Below are positions 1 to 6,712 of a stretch of DNA of 7,028 nucleotides, piece by piece (position 1 is the stretch's first letter; every line of letters begins with the position of its first letter). The notes beneath the pieces are model-generated. The model searched no databases and was not told the origin of the DNA. It saw only the letters and a program-made list of their open reading frames with translations. The stretch is from contig CAMWGS010000106.1 in the NCBI GenBank assembly GCA_947173865.1, forward strand, positions 1 through 7,028. The letters are read 5' to 3'. The position numbers and the translations under genes were made by a program. This DNA is from an uncultured Ruminococcus sp. (GTDB lineage Bacteria > Bacillota > Clostridia > Oscillospirales > Ruminococcaceae).

Positions 1-66
1 TATGTTTATAATAGACAGGTTTATGACGTATTCTCATAAATTACCTACAAAATTCATATTTATATC

Positions 67-95
67 ATTATAACACAAAACAACAAATATTCCAA
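67..95 (-). promoter_or_regulatory. Putative leftward promoter at left edge
   Basis: Read on the minus strand, TTGGAA (95-90, four of six matches to TTGACA) is followed by a 17-base spacer and a perfect TATAAT (72-67). Transcription would start near position 60 and run off the left edge. It lies just past the terminator of the six-gene cluster, so it most likely drives the next gene outside the window. The surrounding DNA is very AT-rich, where such matches arise by chance, so this is moderate evidence only. Confidence 0.45.
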
Positions 96-116
96 TAGCT
101 TTTTTAAAAAATCCGC

Positions 117-145
117 AAAAAACTCTCCGCTGAAAACGGAGAGTT
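117..145 (-). terminator. Rho-independent terminator of the six-gene cluster
   Basis: On the minus strand a perfect 9-bp stem, AACTCTCCG (145-137) pairing with CGGAGAGTT (129-121), encloses a 7-base loop (136-130). It runs directly into a stretch of six T residues (122-117, including the last two bases of the stem). It begins six bases after the stop codon of the deaminase-like gene, which is the expected place for the end of the transcript. A second T-rich stretch follows at about 112-101. Confidence 0.88.
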
Positions 146-150
146 CTATA

Positions 151-1422
151 TTAATATCCGAGGTCCTTCATACGTTTTTTGAAGTCGGCGTTGACCTTAG
201 CCATTTTTTTCTTGTCACGAGCCTGTTTTTTGATGTCACCCATTGAAACATTCTTTGAATTACTTTCTTCATTGCTTACTGTAGAAACAGGCATATCATC
301 ATTCATAAATTTGCTGAGACGCTGTCTGAATTTCGATTTTCCTTCTCCCGAAAGCGGAACGGAAGTAAGAGGCTGTGAAACGTTCACACCACCGCTGTTC
401 TGATAATGACTTGAAACAGGTGTAGCAGGCTGGTGTGGGTATACGTTCTGAAGTGGCTGACTGTTCACGGGCTTCTGATAATAGGGATTTGCATTTGACG
501 GAAAACTTCCCTGATTTACAGACGGGTTGACAGGCTGAGCATAAGGCTGAGAATATCCCTGCATATTCTGAGGATATGGTTGTGGCTGTATATTATTGGA
601 ATACTGCTGCATATTCGGCTGAATAAACTGCGGATTCATTACACCCTGCTGTACCTGATTTGAGTACATATTCTGCTGAGGGTAACCCTGAGACTGCTGA
701 GCATAATTCTGCATTGGCTGAGAATACGGCTGTACATCAGGCTGAATAAACTGTCCGTTCATATTCTGCTGTACGCTGTTTGACGGATACTGTTCCATAA
801 ACTGAAAAGAATTATTCTGCTCATTTATATTTGTATTCGTCCGCTGATAAACAGGCTGTGATTCTGTCTGATTGGCAAGAGTCGGAACAGGTTCAGCAGG
901 AGTATCATCGAAATAAAATCCGAACTTTTCTTCAAAGCTAAGATTTTCGCTTACAGGTTCAGGTGAAAAAGCAGGTACTTCCTCTGATACTGAAACTGTC
1001 TCAGATTCAGCGGAAACCAATGATTCGTCAGTCTGTGTTTCCAGTTCACAGGCTTTTACGGATTTTTCGATTGAAATCGCAATTTCACACTGTGAATTAT
1101 TTTCGTCTGCCTTGTAAAGCATATCAATACATTCACTGCACGGGCGACAAATACTTCCATCCACAAAAGAAACCGTCATCATTTTTTCGGCAGTAACACA
1201 GCCTGAAGCAATCATTGACATAATGGCATTATACTCGGAACAAGCTACAGATACTTTTCCGTCGCTGATTTTAAGTCCGTTAACACCTGCATAAATTATT
1301 TCATTATTGCTACTTACAATAACGCAAAGAGATGCATCTTTTTCGTCAGCTGTATGTCCGCCGACCTTTCTGACTTCTTCAATAAGCAGGACTGCCCTGT
1401 TGTATAATTCAACTAATTCCAT
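151..1422 (-). CDS. Cytidine-deaminase-like protein with Gln/Asn/Pro/Tyr-rich low-complexity tail
   Basis: This is a 423-residue protein in three parts. Residues 1-120 look like the cytidine deaminase fold: C61-S-E63 matches the C-[AS]-E zinc/proton-shuttle motif, and P94-C95-x-x-C98 matches the second zinc motif. The substrate-side pattern (usually N-x-E before the first motif) reads V-N-G, and the residue after E63 is Tyr rather than the common Arg, so the substrate is uncertain. Residues 121-180 are acidic and Ser/Glu-rich. Residues 181-350 are low complexity (by hand count 38 Gln and 25 Asn, plus many Pro and Tyr), with a short repeat at 223-230 and 264-271. Residues 360-423 are basic and probably helical. 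No signal peptide or membrane segment is visible. The ATG is preceded by AAGGA with a long gap of about 13 bases, so translation may be modest or coupled to the GGDEF gene 50 bases upstream. As the last gene of the cluster it may be an effector or scaffold, which is inference. Confidence 0.82.
   Translation of the reverse strand: MELVELYNRAVLLIEEVRKVGGHTADEKDASLCVIVSSNNEIIYAGVNGLKISDGKVSVACSEYNAIMSMIASGCVTAEKMMTVSFVDGSICRPCSECIDMLYKADENNSQCEIAISIEKSVKACELETQTDESLVSAESETVSVSEEVPAFSPEPVSENLSFEEKFGFYFDDTPAEPVPTLANQTESQPVYQRTNTNINEQNNSFQFMEQYPSNSVQQNMNGQFIQPDVQPYSQPMQNYAQQSQGYPQQNMYSNQVQQGVMNPQFIQPNMQQYSNNIQPQPYPQNMQGYSQPYAQPVNPSVNQGSFPSNANPYYQKPVNSQPLQNVYPHQPATPVSSHYQNSGGVNVSQPLTSVPLSGEGKSKFRQRLSKFMNDDMPVSTVSNEESNSKNVSMGDIKKQARDKKKMAKVNADFKKRMKDLGY
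617..753 (-). repeat. Degenerate 41-codon direct repeat in the Gln-rich tail
   Basis: An identical 14-base string, GGCTGAATAAACTG on the plus strand, occurs at 617-630 and 740-753, 123 bases (41 codons) apart. A second shared string, CTGCTGTAC, follows at 646-654 and 766-774, 120 bases apart. The protein copies are GQFIQPDV (residues 223-230) and PQFIQPNM (264-271). The pattern fits an old tandem duplication with a one-codon indel inside the tail. Confidence 0.6.
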
Positions 1423-1472
1423 GTTAATACCAATATCCTTTCATTGCATATTTCAGAATAACAAGCAGACTA

Positions 1473-2324
1473 TCAGACCACAGGACTATAGAAACAAACC
1501 TTATTTTTTCCGTTGTTCTTTGACATATACATTGCCTTTTCAGAACATCTGAGAACATCTTCCGCACTTCCTGCGTCCTTCGGAAACATTGCTATTTCTA
1601 TACTTGAAGAAACACCGAGACTGTTTCTGTTTATATTCACAGGTTCACTGAAAACACCCTGTATTCTGCCTGCGAAGTTAATAATGTCCTGACTGCTGTT
1701 TTCAGGTTCGAGAATTACCGCAAATTCATCACCCGAAATTCTTGTGGCACAGTTTTCTTCACCTGCAATTGTTTCTATCCTTTCGGCATAAACCTTAATC
1801 AAATCGTCACCTGTTGCCATGCCGAAAGTATCGTTTACCCGTCTGAAATCGACCGGATTTACACAGGCAACCGCACACTGCTTATTCTCCTCAATATCTT
1901 TTTCAAGATTTTCCATAAAAAGATGTCTGTCGGGCATCTGAGTAAGTCTGTCATAATAAGCAAGATAAGAAAGTACCTCGTAATTTTCCATAAGCTCGTC
2001 ATGCATCTTTTCATTCTTGCTTGTATAGTTGTATATGATAGCCATTATTATAATGGTACATACTGAAATAGCTATTGACGGCAAGGAGTTTTTCTGTCCT
2101 GCGGCAAGTACAGCCATAAGACCTGATACAAGATTAACCACATTAAGTACAACGCCGACAATAAATCCGAGTTTTTTGTTTGCAAGTACAAATATAACCG
2201 AAATCATAACATGAAGCTGTGCGATTATACCGTTAAAGCCTGTAAGCTTCGGATTAGCGGAAATGCTTCTCTGTGCAACAAAAAGAACCAAAAACAAAAC
2301 TATACAGACAATCAGCACAGGCAT
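1473..2324 (-). CDS. Membrane protein with degenerate GGDEF domain
   Basis: This protein is 283 residues long from ATG 2324. Four hydrophobic segments (about 1-17, 31-48, 52-75 and 82-98) precede a linker and a C-terminal GGDEF domain (about 118-280). The family normally makes cyclic di-GMP from two GTP. Family landmarks are present: YDRLTQMPDR (124-133), FRRVND (160-165) followed by a GD pair (172-173), and the signature as S197-G-D-E-F201. Several key positions differ. The first metal-binding Asp aligns with N156, the usual GH is G-M (168-169), the first Gly of the signature is Ser, and no RxxD inhibitory site precedes it. A receptor or GTP-binding role is as likely as synthesis. The ATG at 2324 has no good ribosome binding site and an in-frame TAA lies 12 bases upstream. 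The well-placed ATG at 2347 is in another frame, joined through an A8 run, so the real N-terminus may be MENKSKKN-MPV, which would also supply the positive charge expected before a first membrane helix. Confidence 0.8.
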   Translation of the reverse strand: MPVLIVCIVLFLVLFVAQRSISANPKLTGFNGIIAQLHVMISVIFVLANKKLGFIVGVVLNVVNLVSGLMAVLAAGQKNSLPSIAISVCTIIIMAIIYNYTSKNEKMHDELMENYEVLSYLAYYDRLTQMPDRHLFMENLEKDIEENKQCAVACVNPVDFRRVNDTFGMATGDDLIKVYAERIETIAGEENCATRISGDEFAVILEPENSSQDIINFAGRIQGVFSEPVNINRNSLGVSSSIEIAMFPKDAGSAEDVLRCSEKAMYMSKNNGKNKVCFYSPVV

Positions 2325-2347
2325 ATTTTTTTTGATTTATTTTCCAT
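2312..2347 (-). other. Out-of-frame start ORF and A8 slippery site before GGDEF gene
   Basis: Minus-strand AGGAAG (2358-2353) sits five bases before ATG 2347-2345. That start reads MENKSKKICLC and stops at TGA (2314-2312), overlapping the GGDEF reading frame by 13 bases. The codons TCA-AAA-AAA-ATA contain an eight-A run (2333-2326) that forms the A_AAA_AAA heptamer. A -1 shift there, or a ninth A, gives MENKSKKN-MPV and continues into the GGDEF protein. The sequence shows the arrangement. Whether it is programmed frameshifting, polymerase slippage, stop-restart coupling or a sequencing error cannot be decided here. Confidence 0.6.
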
Positions 2348-2361
2348 GATTACTTCCTATT

Positions 2362-3324
2362 TTATAATTCCGATTCCTCGTCATATCTTGCATTATTCAT
2401 TGAATTTTTCAGTCTCTGCTTTTCCATTCTTGCCTTTTGTTCCGCCTTACGCATTGAGGCATGAATTTTATTCACTTCAACCTGTTCTTTAAGTTCTTCC
2501 TGCTTTTCGGGAATATAATCCTTGTCAAACACACAGGCAAGGGACGTATCGTCCTGAGTTCCGCAGTGTGACCTTTTTGAAAGATTTTTCCTTATGGACG
2601 GGCTGAACGCATCTATATTTATAAGCTGACTTGCAAGTATACTGTGATAGTCAAGAAAATCCTCATCACTTTTAAAAGAAGTATACAGTCCGTCGGTTGA
2701 AACAAAGACAGCTATCGGTTTTTCGTCCAGCGTATAAAAGCTGTTGAAATAATTTATAGCCTGACTGTTACACATAGATGCCGTGAGATTTGCAGGGGCT
2801 GACTCTTCGTAGGCAATAGGCATTTCAGCGGCTGCGTCCTCGCATATAAGCACAAGACTGCCGTCACCTATCTGCGTACCGAAAGTAAATTTTCTTCCCA
2901 TAACCGCAACTATAAGCGTTGTTCCGTAAACCGTCTCAACTTTCAGACGTTTGAATTCCTTTTCGGTAAAAGGTTCTTTTTCCTTTTCGGTATACGGATT
3001 ATGGGTATAATGATGTATTACAAGTCTGTTCCATCGTGAAATAATATTTTTTTCAATTTTTTTAATCAGGTTTTCGGGGTTATTCAGAAAACTTTCCTCA
3101 AAAGCGTCAGGGTCTCTGTAAAATTCCTCAACCGTATCGAGTGCTGCCGTTACAGCCATTTCAGAACCCTTGTCGCTTCTGAAATGCTTTTTGCTTCCAT
3201 GACCGTCCGCAACAACAGCGATTCCGTAATTATCATATGCTCTGAAAACTGATGAATCCTGACATACAGTTCCGCTTGTTATATGACTTGCACCGATAAC
3301 GGTATGGCAAAAACCATTTAACAT
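2362..3324 (-). CDS. PP2C-family protein phosphatase of TerY-P type
   Basis: This 320-residue metal-dependent Ser/Thr phosphatase is soluble, with no signal peptide or membrane segment. PP2C motifs appear in order: QD at 22-23, ADGHGS with D40 and G41 for the metal pair, GTT at 134-136, GDGS at 153-156, STDG with D211, and QDDTS with D258 and D259. All the acidic metal ligands expected for the two-metal centre seem present, so activity is likely. After about residue 270 comes a highly charged Lys/Glu/Arg-rich helical tail that looks like a coiled coil and is not part of the usual PP2C fold; it may bind a partner. The start is ATG 3324 behind AAGGGG with a suitable gap. The gene lies 34 bases after the vWA gene and 14 bases before the AGGAAG-served ATG of the GGDEF gene. 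Reversal of phosphorylation by the neighbouring kinase is the natural inference. Confidence 0.92.
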   Translation of the reverse strand: MLNGFCHTVIGASHITSGTVCQDSSVFRAYDNYGIAVVADGHGSKKHFRSDKGSEMAVTAALDTVEEFYRDPDAFEESFLNNPENLIKKIEKNIISRWNRLVIHHYTHNPYTEKEKEPFTEKEFKRLKVETVYGTTLIVAVMGRKFTFGTQIGDGSLVLICEDAAAEMPIAYEESAPANLTASMCNSQAINYFNSFYTLDEKPIAVFVSTDGLYTSFKSDEDFLDYHSILASQLINIDAFSPSIRKNLSKRSHCGTQDDTSLACVFDKDYIPEKQEELKEQVEVNKIHASMRKAEQKARMEKQRLKNSMNNARYDEESEL

Positions 3325-3358
3325 TTATAAGCACCCCTTTCGATAAAACATAATCAGA

Positions 3359-4192
3359 TTACCAGCCTGTATCGAAAGGAACAGTATCCGAATAATCCTG
3401 AGATTTAACAAGGTCCTGAATCTGCTGACCGAGCATTTTCTGCTTTGCCGCATAAACATCCTGAGAACTGAGTTCATGATTTGTATCGTCGGAAAGGGTC
3501 ATGCTCTTGCTTCCGATTTGTGACGAAGTAACAGCGATAATTTTAATCATCTGTGCAAGCTGTCCGCCCGAATATGCATGAACAACAGTATCTTTTGTGC
3601 CTGTGAACTCGGCAAGCATATCGTCATTTGCTTCCTTGCCGATACCAAGTGCAGCCTTAAGACCAAATTTATACCAGCTGTTCTTCTGGAGTGCTTCAAG
3701 ACCTGCCTTATAATCGTCAGACGGATAACCGTCTGTCATAAGGAAGATAACGGGTGCAAAAGAAAGTGACGGTGAACTGAGGAAACTGTTTCTTGACATT
3801 CTTATTGAAAGTTCCCTGAAAGCCTCGCCCATACTTGTAACGCCGTCTGCTCTGAGACGTGTCCATTCAAAGTCCTCAATAGAAACAGGCTCGGAATACA
3901 TCCACATAACACTGTTTGAAAAAGTAAGAACCGCAACTTTAACATCTGTATCGGCTTCACCTACACGGCGTATTTCGGGAATAAGTTCCTCCATAACAGT
4001 ATTAAGCTCACCCATTTTTGTACCTTTCATACTTCCAGATGTATCTATAAGAAAAAATATTACAAGGCTCTTTTTGGACACGCTTGTTGCACTCAGTGGG
4101 TCGTCATCATCAAAATCAAGCATATTGCCGAAATCTTCTTCTATATTGTTTGCTGTTTTTAATTCAGCATCATTATTCATGTCTTTGCTCAT
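3359..4192 (-). CDS. TerY-like von Willebrand factor A domain protein
   Basis: This 277-residue cytoplasmic vWA protein is of the kind found in TerY-phosphorylation triads. The metal-ion-dependent adhesion site (MIDAS) is complete: D50-T-S52-G-S54 after a hydrophobic strand, T119 in GVTSMG, and D154 in MTDG. It should therefore bind Mg2+ or a similar ion and engage partners through it. The N-terminus (about 18-33) is strikingly acidic, with four Asp in a row, and is followed by a Ser/Thr-rich stretch (34-42) that could be a phosphorylation target. Residues 225-277 form a polar extension beyond the vWA fold. There is no signal peptide. ATG 4192 is preceded by AAAGGGAG about 10 bases away. The gene sits between the kinase and the PP2C phosphatase, which is the main reason to read it as the regulated member of the triad. 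Its biochemical output is unknown. Confidence 0.9.
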   Translation of the reverse strand: MSKDMNNDAELKTANNIEEDFGNMLDFDDDDPLSATSVSKKSLVIFFLIDTSGSMKGTKMGELNTVMEELIPEIRRVGEADTDVKVAVLTFSNSVMWMYSEPVSIEDFEWTRLRADGVTSMGEAFRELSIRMSRNSFLSSPSLSFAPVIFLMTDGYPSDDYKAGLEALQKNSWYKFGLKAALGIGKEANDDMLAEFTGTKDTVVHAYSGGQLAQMIKIIAVTSSQIGSKSMTLSDDTNHELSSQDVYAAKQKMLGQQIQDLVKSQDYSDTVPFDTGW

Positions 4193-4224
4193 AATTTACA
4201 TACTCCCTTTCATATCCATTGACA

Positions 4225-4239
4225 ACTGCAATATGCAGT
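4225..4239 (-). other. Small hairpin between kinase and vWA genes
   Basis: A perfect 6-bp inverted repeat, ACTGCA (4225-4230) and TGCAGT (4234-4239), with a three-base loop lies in the 66-base gap between the kinase and vWA genes. No T run follows on the minus strand, so it does not look like a terminator. It may be an RNA stability or processing element, or chance. Confidence 0.35.
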
Positions 4240-4258
4240 ATGAACCTCGTTTTAAAGA

Positions 4259-5602
4259 TTAAATATGTGCGTTTACTTCCCCGAAATCTATTTCGAGACC
4301 TTTCCAGAGAGGGAATCCCTTTCCGGGAGCAATATCATAGAAAACACCGTCGGGCATCTTTACACGCCATACTTTCTCCGAACCGTTCTTTATTCCGAGC
4401 ATACCAGGCTTGAGTTTGTTTTCAACAAGCTCACCGGCAACTTTCTGAAAATTATCAGACTTCGGGTCTATTTCACATTCATAAAATTTGCTTCCAACAT
4501 AAAGCGGTATACGGTAATCACGGTTACTGAATGCAAGACTTGCAAATTCAGCACTGCATTTCGGACATCTGTATGAAGTGTCATTGACGTTCTCAAACAT
4601 TGATGTGAAATTTGTTCTTCCGCAGGTACAAACAATAATTTCGGAACGAAGTCTTATAAAGAGCTTCTGCCATTCGTTCTCAATAATACGCTTGTTCGGT
4701 TCTCTTATACCTGTTGTGAAAGAACGTATAAAAGCCTCACGGATATATGCAGGATATATTCTCCAGAACTTTATTACATTATCGTGAATACCACGCACGG
4801 GACGGTTTGAAGTGTCGTCGGGGTCATATACAAAAACCGCCTGCTGTCCGTAATGTTTGAGTTCGGATGTTTCTGTAAGACAAACGTCTTTTACCACCTT
4901 TTCGCCTTCCATCGGGTCTCCCCTGAAAAGAAGCTTGAAAAGAACGACAGCAAGTGAATATTTATCGGTCTGAACATTCGGCTTTGCCACACCTCTTACG
5001 ACTTCGGGAGCCATATAACCGGGCTTGCCACCGATACCGAAGTTACTTCCGTCAGGAGCGATATTATCACAGTCACAGACAAGAATATCGCCCGTATTTA
5101 CATTAATAAAGAAACCACCGTCATTCAGGTCTTGATAACTCTTTCCTGCTCTGTGAAGCTGTCTGAAAGCGTTTACAATATTTATTACAGCCGTAACCAT
5201 GGAGTGCAGACTTGCAAACTGTACGGAAACTTTTGTTGCACGTCCTGTAAGTTCATCAATATCAAGTCTGTATGTATTGAGAATATCAACAAAAGAGTCA
5301 TATCCATGCGGACGCAAATCCATTATATAACCAAAAGTACCCGTGCCGTTCTCTTTTGTGAGGTACTTTGGCCAAAGAAATTTATCACTCGGTGCACCGT
5401 CTTTTATATTGTTTTCAATATTTTTACGGAAAGCTCTTGCATTCTTGATTTTATCTACATCATACCACTTAAGAGCGTAGTCTATACCGTTGAAGTCAAC
5501 AAGATAAACGATACCCTGTCCACCGCTGCCGAGTATTTTCTTTACAGTTGCAGCACCGCCGTACTCCATTTCAACTTGTTCGCCGATTTTAAGCTCTACC
5601 AC
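4259..5602 (-). CDS. Ser/Thr-kinase-like protein with zinc ribbon (TerY-P triad kinase)
   Basis: This is a 447-residue protein. The kinase-like domain covers about 15-320: glycine loop GSGGQG (25-30), ATP-anchoring K45 in ALKWY, catalytic-loop D158 in YQDLN, DFG-equivalent D177 in CDCDN, and APE at 198-200. Two departures from canonical kinases stand out: HRD is Y-Q-D, and the metal-binding Asn five residues after the catalytic Asp is G163. C325-x-C327 and C346-x-x-C349 form a zinc ribbon. Residues 365-447 are a beta-rich domain ending near an 'LWKGLEIDFG' stretch, as I recall from related triad kinases. No membrane helix or PASTA repeat is present, so it acts in the cytoplasm. The start is GTG 5602, nine bases after AAGGGA; no better start is visible. 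The likely substrate is the adjacent vWA protein or a shared partner, opposed by the PP2C protein. Kinase fold is confident; catalytic activity is moderately likely. Confidence 0.9.
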   Translation of the reverse strand: MVELKIGEQVEMEYGGAATVKKILGSGGQGIVYLVDFNGIDYALKWYDVDKIKNARAFRKNIENNIKDGAPSDKFLWPKYLTKENGTGTFGYIMDLRPHGYDSFVDILNTYRLDIDELTGRATKVSVQFASLHSMVTAVINIVNAFRQLHRAGKSYQDLNDGGFFINVNTGDILVCDCDNIAPDGSNFGIGGKPGYMAPEVVRGVAKPNVQTDKYSLAVVLFKLLFRGDPMEGEKVVKDVCLTETSELKHYGQQAVFVYDPDDTSNRPVRGIHDNVIKFWRIYPAYIREAFIRSFTTGIREPNKRIIENEWQKLFIRLRSEIIVCTCGRTNFTSMFENVNDTSYRCPKCSAEFASLAFSNRDYRIPLYVGSKFYECEIDPKSDNFQKVAGELVENKLKPGMLGIKNGSEKVWRVKMPDGVFYDIAPGKGFPLWKGLEIDFGEVNAHI

Positions 5603-5638
5603 TTATATCATTCCCTTCTGAATTTTATTGTTATGAAT

Positions 5639-6712
5639 TTATCTGCCGAAAGGAGTTCCCTTTGCAACCGTTTCAACATTAAGACCATTACTGAGACAGT
5701 AGCGGTGTACATACGAATTCTCATAACATCTTATGGTAAGAGATGTACAATATGAGAATGCACCGTCTTCTATGAATTTTACATTGTCCGAAAGAAACAG
5801 CTTGCGGAGCTTTTCACAGCCTGAGAATGCACCCGCACCTATACTGCTTACAGTTGACGGAATATCTATTATTTCAAGACTATGGCAGAAAGAGAAAGTA
5901 TTATCCTCGATTTCAAGCACGCCCTCAGGAAGTTTTACCATAGTAAGCTTTCCGCACTGGCTGAATGCACCCTGTTTAAGAACTTTCAGGGTTTCGGGAA
6001 GTTCAACACTTTTAAGCCTCTTACATTCGGAAAAAGCATATTCTCCTATTGAAACAAGAGTTGAAGGCAGTTCAATTGTTTTCATGAATCCGAATCCGTC
6101 AAAAGCAAAGCTGTCAAGTTTCGTATATCCCTCAGGAATTTTAACAGTTCCTTTAAGTCTGTACTTTGCAGCGTCGGCAGGTCTGAAAACCTTCATATTC
6201 AAATCAAAAGGCACAGGCGGTTTTTTAGGACTGCTGTTTTTGGCGGAAGAATCCGCACCCGACAATCCGACCGACTGCGTTTCAGGCTTTTTCTGTTCAG
6301 TCAGATTTGAAACATATTCCCAGCCAAGCATATATGTAAAACAAACTATTACAAACTCAGCGGCATTTTCCGAAAGGAACATTTCCGAAACCATAAATTC
6401 CCTTGCCTTCATAATTGCTATTTTCTGCTGTTCGCTTTCTCTGAGCATATTTGCAACGACTCCGCACTGAAGCATATTTTTCAAAAGACGGCGTTCTTTT
6501 TCGTACTCAGGGATAAAATCGTTAAGCAGTGAAATAAACTTATTTGTATCCTTTATAATGTCCTGTCCGTACTGGTCCATCATGGATTTCAAAGCACGCT
6601 TTATTTCAACAGTATTTTCAAAACCGGCAACATTACGTGAAACCGGAGTTCCGCATTTAAGACATACATCAGCATTGGGGCTAAGTTCGTTTCGGCATCT
6701 CTCGCAGAGCAT
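5639..6712 (-). CDS. Zinc-ribbon, helical-domain and LRR_5 repeat protein
   Basis: This 357-residue protein is the first gene of the cluster. A short zinc ribbon opens it (C3-x-x-C6, C17-x-x-C20). Residues 33-135 are an all-helical domain of a type I believe occurs in other bacterial signalling proteins, but I cannot name it. A Ser/Lys/Pro linker (about 140-168) follows. Then come one degenerate repeat (186-210) and five exact 23-residue BspA-type (LRR_5) repeats at 211-233, 234-256, 257-279, 280-302 and 303-325, each with the pattern LP..v..I...AF..C..L, and a capping segment. BspA-type repeats are best known from surface proteins, but no signal peptide or anchor is present here, so it is probably a cytoplasmic scaffold. 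I chose ATG 6712 because AGGAGG lies seven bases upstream. The in-frame TTG at 6718 would be only a base or two from it. The stop codon is 36 bases before the kinase start. Confidence 0.9.
   Translation of the reverse strand: MLCERCRNELSPNADVCLKCGTPVSRNVAGFENTVEIKRALKSMMDQYGQDIIKDTNKFISLLNDFIPEYEKERRLLKNMLQCGVVANMLRESEQQKIAIMKAREFMVSEMFLSENAAEFVIVCFTYMLGWEYVSNLTEQKKPETQSVGLSGADSSAKNSSPKKPPVPFDLNMKVFRPADAAKYRLKGTVKIPEGYTKLDSFAFDGFGFMKTIELPSTLVSIGEYAFSECKRLKSVELPETLKVLKQGAFSQCGKLTMVKLPEGVLEIEDNTFSFCHSLEIIDIPSTVSSIGAGAFSGCEKLRKLFLSDNVKFIEDGAFSYCTSLTIRCYENSYVHRYCLSNGLNVETVAKGTPFGR

Noticed and set aside
617..774. CRISPR or satellite array
   Set aside because: Repeats are few, degenerate and in frame inside a coding low-complexity region, with no unique spacers.
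5132..5755. Plus-strand open frame (207 codons) opposite the kinase N-terminus
   Set aside because: It is antisense to well-supported kinase motifs, and its Cys/Tyr/Ile-rich translation is typical of a shadow frame.
5733..6470. Long plus-strand open frame (245 codons) opposite the LRR gene
   Set aside because: It lies wholly antisense to a gene with clear zinc-ribbon and repeat motifs. Its translation is Ser/Pro-rich with no recognisable domain, and no ribosome binding site or promoter was seen.
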